Assembly: GCA_037447655.1 (NCBI GenBank)
Contig: JBBHKE010001039.1
Coordinates: forward strand, 93,238-157,237
DNA from: Zygnema cylindricum
Taxonomy: Eukaryota > Streptophyta > Zygnematophyceae > Zygnematales > Zygnemataceae
Length of the DNA: 64,000 nt
Direction of reading: 5' to 3'
The translations under genes were made by a program, and so were the position numbers. The notes beneath the pieces were generated by a model. That model was not told the origin of the DNA, made no database searches, and saw nothing but the letters and a program-made list of their open reading frames with translations. Below are positions 60,334 through 64,000 of this stretch, one piece after another (position 1 is the stretch's first letter; every line of letters begins with the position of its first letter).

Positions 60334-63300
60334 TCCTCTCCCCCTACCTCTCTCTCTGTCCCTCTCACGCCATCCCCTTCTCTCTCTCCACCTCTCTCTA
60401 TCTTTCCCTCCCATTTCCCACTTTCTAAATGCAGAATTTTAATTGGTTTGGATCTTGTGAGCTCACAAATACCTTCAGAACTTGGGCAGCTCACAAATTT
60501 AACAGAACTGTAAGTTTTTTTTTTTTTTCAGTAATTGTACCTTCTTTCGACTACTTTGGGAAACACTATTTTTGTTTGATGTTTGCGACACGATGTAAAA
60601 AAAATGCTAGATGAGTGAAAAAAAGAGAAGAAAATATAATTTGTTTTTTTTGGATTTCGAATTAATATTTCTCCTTTTTGTGGTAAAAACCACTTTCATT
60701 TTCAATAAAATGAAAATTCAAACAGTACAGTCACACAGGGATGAGTTAGATACACACTTTTGGGCAATTGTTATAAAATTTCAAGATTTTAAAGTTCTCC
60801 AAATTTTGGTGGTTTCCTTTTCATTTTTTTTTCCACATTAAGATTTTGTGAGACAAAAACATCCAAGTACTAAGAGCTTAGGACCACAAGATTCCAAGAT
60901 TAAAAAAATACAAAAATGTCAATCTTTTCAACATCCAAATTTTCCAATCTTTTATGTTTCCTTGTGTATTGTTTTTGAACAGAAATCTTTCTTTCAACGA
61001 AGGATTGACGGGTTCTATTCCTACATCCCTCGGACTTCTTGCAAATCTTCAAAAGTTGTAGGTTTTTCTTGCCACTTCGATGTGTTTTTTTTGATTTGTT
61101 CTCTATGGGAAAACTAGAAAAGTGCCTAAAAGCCCCTAAAAGAACCTTGAAAGAAACTCTTAAAACCCCCTCCACCTTTTTATGAAACCCTTAATTTAGC
61201 TCAAAAGAAAGCTTCAGAAAACCCTAAAATCCATTAGAAGAATCCTGAAAAACCTCTAAAAACACCTTTTCCGTTCTATCACACTGAAGACAAAAAAATA
61301 CCATTTGGTTCAGTCGCATGTTTTTGTCTGTATGTGTTTTTTTTTTTCTTTAATATGCTATTCTAGAGAAATATAACAAAAGTTCTGAAAGAAACCTTGA
61401 AATCTCTAGAAGCTAAAAAGGAGTAAAAAACTGGCGAAAAAACTGCTCTAAACATGTAAAAATGATAGATCCTTATTTACCGTTAAAATGAAAAGCTAAA
61501 GTCAAGTTCTGTTGTTGGGAATATTGGGTTTTTTACAGAGACCTTCAAGCTTGTTCTTTTACCGGTTCGATTCCTTACGAAGTCGGAAATTTGACAAATT
61601 TACAGTTTTTACTTGTAAATGGGAACCAGTTAACGGGTTCAATACCGTGGACCCTTGGAAAACTCGTAAATATGATATGGTTCGATATTGCGAATAATTC
61701 GATTTCCGGAGAGATTCCAGTTTCTCCGGGATTCGAAACTTTATCTAAATTACAACATATTCACGCTCAGAGTAATTTACTTAGCGGAATGATTCCGCCA
61801 GAAATCGAAAATTTGACGAGTCTTATTCATTTGTGAGTTCAGAGATTTTCTTTTTATCTTTGTTTTTTTGTCTTTTTCATTTTTTATTTTTTTCTGCTCT
61901 TATTTTTTCCCAAGAGAGAGAGAGGGAGAGAGTTTTTAGGCCTCGATCATTAACTTCAAGCTGCTATAAGATTATACTTCGTTTTTGTTTTGTTTTGTTC
62001 TTTTAAAGGTTTTAGAGCTACACAAACAAAAATGTAACTTTACCTTTTTGGGGTTTTCTATGGTGGATGTATAATTCGTTTGAATTTGCTTTTTTTTTTT
62101 AGATATTGTTTTCTTTTGTTTGTTTTTCTTATGTATTTTTTTTCTTCTTGAAATTGCCCAAAATGAACGGTCCAGACTCCTCCACTCTAATAAGATGTCG
62201 GGCGATTTGCCGTCCGAAATCGCTAATATGACGAGTCTACTGATTTTGTAAGTTTTTTTTTTTTTTTTCCTTGGGTATTTCTAAGGCTGTCCATTGAAAA
62301 CTGTCATATGCTAAGAAACAACAATTGCTGTCTGTTTGTCGTTGTTGTCGTCGTTTTTTTTTTTTTGTTTGTTTTTTGCAATTCTAATTTTTGCAATCAC
62401 AAAAAAAACGGGGGTTTATTGCTTTATTGTTGAAACAAGAAAAGGAAAGTGAAGAATGTTTTAAGCCAACAAATTTATATACGTCTCTCTGTCCCTCTCT
62501 CTGTCCCCCCCTCTCTCTCTGTCCCCCCCCCTCTCTCTCTCTCTCTCCCTCCCTCCCTCTCTCTCTCTGTGTAAGACTTGTTTGTTACAATTATTGGTGT
62601 AGATACTCCATCTTCTCTTATAATTGCAAACAAAAACGGATATGGTGGCATCAAGGGGGTGAGGGGGAGGGGGAGTGGGAGGGAGAAAAGGAAGAGGAAG
62701 AGGAGGGGGAGGTCTTTTTAGATTCTACAACACTAATTCTGTAATTCATGCTTTTCTATGACATAATATTTCTTTGGGCCCAACAATTTCCGGTCAGAAT
62801 TTTGATCGTTTGGTTGATTGACTTATTACTTTTCCTATTCACTTATATTCTTGCTTTTGGTTTTGTCGTTTTGTGTGGGCAGATCCTTGGGGTACAATTC
62901 CTTTACATCCATGCCTTCGTCTTTTGCCAAACTGCCAAACCTGACGCAACTGTGAGTTTCAAAATTATCAACTTTTTCTTTTTTTTGATACTGAAAGTTA
63001 AAAGGTTGTTAAAACAAAGCGAAGAAAATCAACAACAAAGAGACGAAAAGTGACAACGAAGAGAAGAAAAGTACAACAAAGAGGAGAAAAGTAACAACAA
63101 AGAGAAAAAACTACATCAAAGAGAAGAAAAGTACAACAAAGAGAAGAAAAGTAACAACAAAGATAAGAAAAGTACAACAAAGAGAAGAAAAGTAACAGCA
63201 AAGATAAGAAAAGTACAACAAAAAGAAGAAAAGTACAACAACGAGAAGAAAAGAAACAACTAAGTGAAGAAAAGATGTGCTGGTCCAAATTTACATTTAA

Positions 63301-64000
63301 TCCTTTTGCATTTTTTCATGTCTTCGCTTTTAGTATCAGGGAAAGTCTTTAGTGTTTTTTTTTTTTTCCTGTTCCTATTTCCATTTAGAAAATGTTCTGA
63401 ATGCAGTTGAAAGATACATTTGAAGAAACTAAAATGTTGACTTTCTCAGGGAGGGAAAAAAAACACGAATCTGTATATGGGTTCTATTTTTTTTTATGTG
63501 CATACATATTCGTTTCTCAAAAAGAAAATCGTATCTTTAACCGAAAGAAAAAACTGAATTGGGTTTCAGATTGGCGCCTTATAATCAGTTTTCTGGAGAT
63601 TTGCCGAACATCACCGATAATAGTGTTATGATGGAATTGTAAGTTTTTTGTTTTGTTTTTCTCCTTCAATTCCCAAAAACTTTGACTGAACTTTAACTTC
63701 AAACCTTATTTTAACCCTCTTTTTTTATGGAAGGAGGGAAGGACAGTGTTCTCCGTTTGTTCACTTAGGAATGTTAATAATTATTGTTCAAATAGAACAT
63801 ATATGCGGAAAAAAGCAAAGAAATACGAAACCACAATCCAAAACCATCACTCTTTACCAAAAAACTTTTCCTTGCTAACCTCATTTTTCAAAATTGAACA
63901 TGTAAAACCTTCAACTCTATACCCTCTCCTTCTCTCTTCCTCCTCTATACTCTTCCTCTCTCTCTCTCCCTCTCCCTCTCCCTCTCCCTCTCCCTCTCCC
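57668..64000 (+). CDS. LRR receptor (LRR-VIII-1 type ectodomain), first eight exons, runs past the window
   Basis: Exons: 57668-57803, 59005-59149, 60435-60509, 60983-61057, 61539-61832, 62176-62247, 62883-62951, 63570-63638. Exon 1 carries a signal peptide (hydrophobic LTLLVIV, then an Ala-rich cleavage region). Exon 2 carries the LRR N-cap with GTDPCGSSWLGVTC. Exons 3-8 encode leucine-rich repeats (for example LTGSIPTSLGLLANLQKL), mostly one per exon of 69-75 nt, always split at the same phase; exon 5 holds four in one. The run NGNQLTGSIP..NNSISGEIP..SNLLSGMIPPE..LLLHSNKMSGDLP resembles the At1g06840/At5g01950 group of plant receptor kinases. Transmembrane and kinase exons should lie to the right but are not seen, so a receptor-like protein is possible. 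The ATG at 57668 is chosen as the first in frame. Several introns are long and repeat-rich. Confidence 0.88.
58000..58220. repeat. Degenerate short repeats in intron 1 of the LRR gene
   Basis: The phrase actgatattgaaaatgaaca with gttgtaattgaaaa recurs about four times in 220 bp. Spacing is uneven. Confidence 0.5.
59712..59930. mobile_element. TA-CACCG family MITE in intron 2 of the LRR gene
   Basis: 219 bp, ends TACACCATGTATCGCTATTAG and the inverted CTAATAGCGATACACGGTGTA, with a second inverted pair inside (cttaaaacatcttttcttt with agagaaaagatgttttaag). Confidence 0.85.
60268..60420. repeat. CT-rich microsatellite before exon 3 of the LRR gene
   Basis: Includes a pure (CT)n run at about 60308-60332. 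It lies just upstream of the acceptor site at 60434 and may act as an extended polypyrimidine tract. Confidence 0.8.
62486..62570. repeat. CT/CCCT microsatellite in intron 6 of the LRR gene
   Basis: Alternating CTCTCT and CCCTCC runs. No other content. Confidence 0.8.
63020..63275. repeat. Purine-rich 20-21 bp tandem repeat in intron 7 of the LRR gene
   Basis: The unit gagaagaaaagtacaacaaa / gagaagaaaagtaacaacaaa is repeated about 12 times. The long minus-strand ORF across it is a by-product of the repeat. Confidence 0.9.
63955..64000. repeat. (CCCTCT)n microsatellite at the window edge
   Basis: A hexamer run preceded by (CT)n; it continues past the window. It lies in an intron of the LRR gene. 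Confidence 0.85.

Noticed and set aside
60206-60494. Ser/Leu-rich and Arg/Glu-rich ORFs
   Set aside because: By-products of the CT microsatellite in an LRR gene intron.
62998-63288. 96-codon Cys/Leu/Phe-rich minus-strand ORF
   Set aside because: By-product of the 20-21 bp tandem repeat in intron 7.

Overview
This window is nuclear DNA from a streptophyte (green plant or charophyte-grade alga). Both real genes are split by spliceosomal introns with GT..AG borders. One is an orthologue of the plant peroxisomal reductase IBR1/SDRa; the other is an LRR receptor of the plant LRR-VIII-1 type with one repeat per exon. Most of the rest is retrotransposon and DNA-transposon sequence. I cannot name the species from the sequence alone.

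Layout. 1-2.2 kb: 3' end of a Copia element and an old LTR. 3.0-3.7 kb: a dispersed AT-rich repeat and a tRNA-like sequence. 3.7-7.1 kb: a satellite of about 84 units of 40 bp, each centred on a 14-bp palindrome, with a 920-bp higher-order duplication. 7.1-34.1 kb: a nested Copia graveyard. A family-C element occupies 7.1-12.0 kb, followed by a reversed LTR. A further old Copia end lies near 15 kb. A second C-type 3' end at 17.3-18.1 kb is interrupted by a 5'-truncated B-type element (18065-21128). A structurally complete A-type element (21862-29319, TSD gcatg) sits inside a C-type LTR, and its own 5' LTR is interrupted by a solo LTR (28140-29187, TSD gctcc). More fragments follow to 34.1 kb. 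34.5-35.6 kb: a hAT-like element with an 8-bp TSD that carries an inner MITE.

36.6-41.3 kb: the six-exon, 253-residue IBR1-like gene ending in the peroxisomal signal SRL; three of its introns each hold a MITE. 41.9-43.2 kb: a decayed relative of the non-LTR element at 49-52 kb. 43.4-44.4 kb: a solo LTR with TSD cttta. 45.8-48.8 kb: nested foldback elements, including a hairpin with arms of about 463 bp that are almost identical. 49.1-52.3 kb: a long ORF with an N-terminal zinc finger, reverse transcriptase and an apparent restriction-like endonuclease, cut by one in-frame TGA; a pair of inverted 0.54-kb MITEs flanks it. 54.6-57.0 kb: a larger hAT-like relative. 57.7 kb to the end: the first eight exons of the LRR receptor gene, which continues past the window.

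The two host genes are unrelated in function and do not form a cluster. The most unusual signals lie in the repeats: a covarying tRNA-like acceptor/T-arm module on the antisense strand of several LTRs, a covarying hairpin at the LTR 3' end, the TA-flanked CACCG foldback/MITE family, and the RT-endonuclease element.
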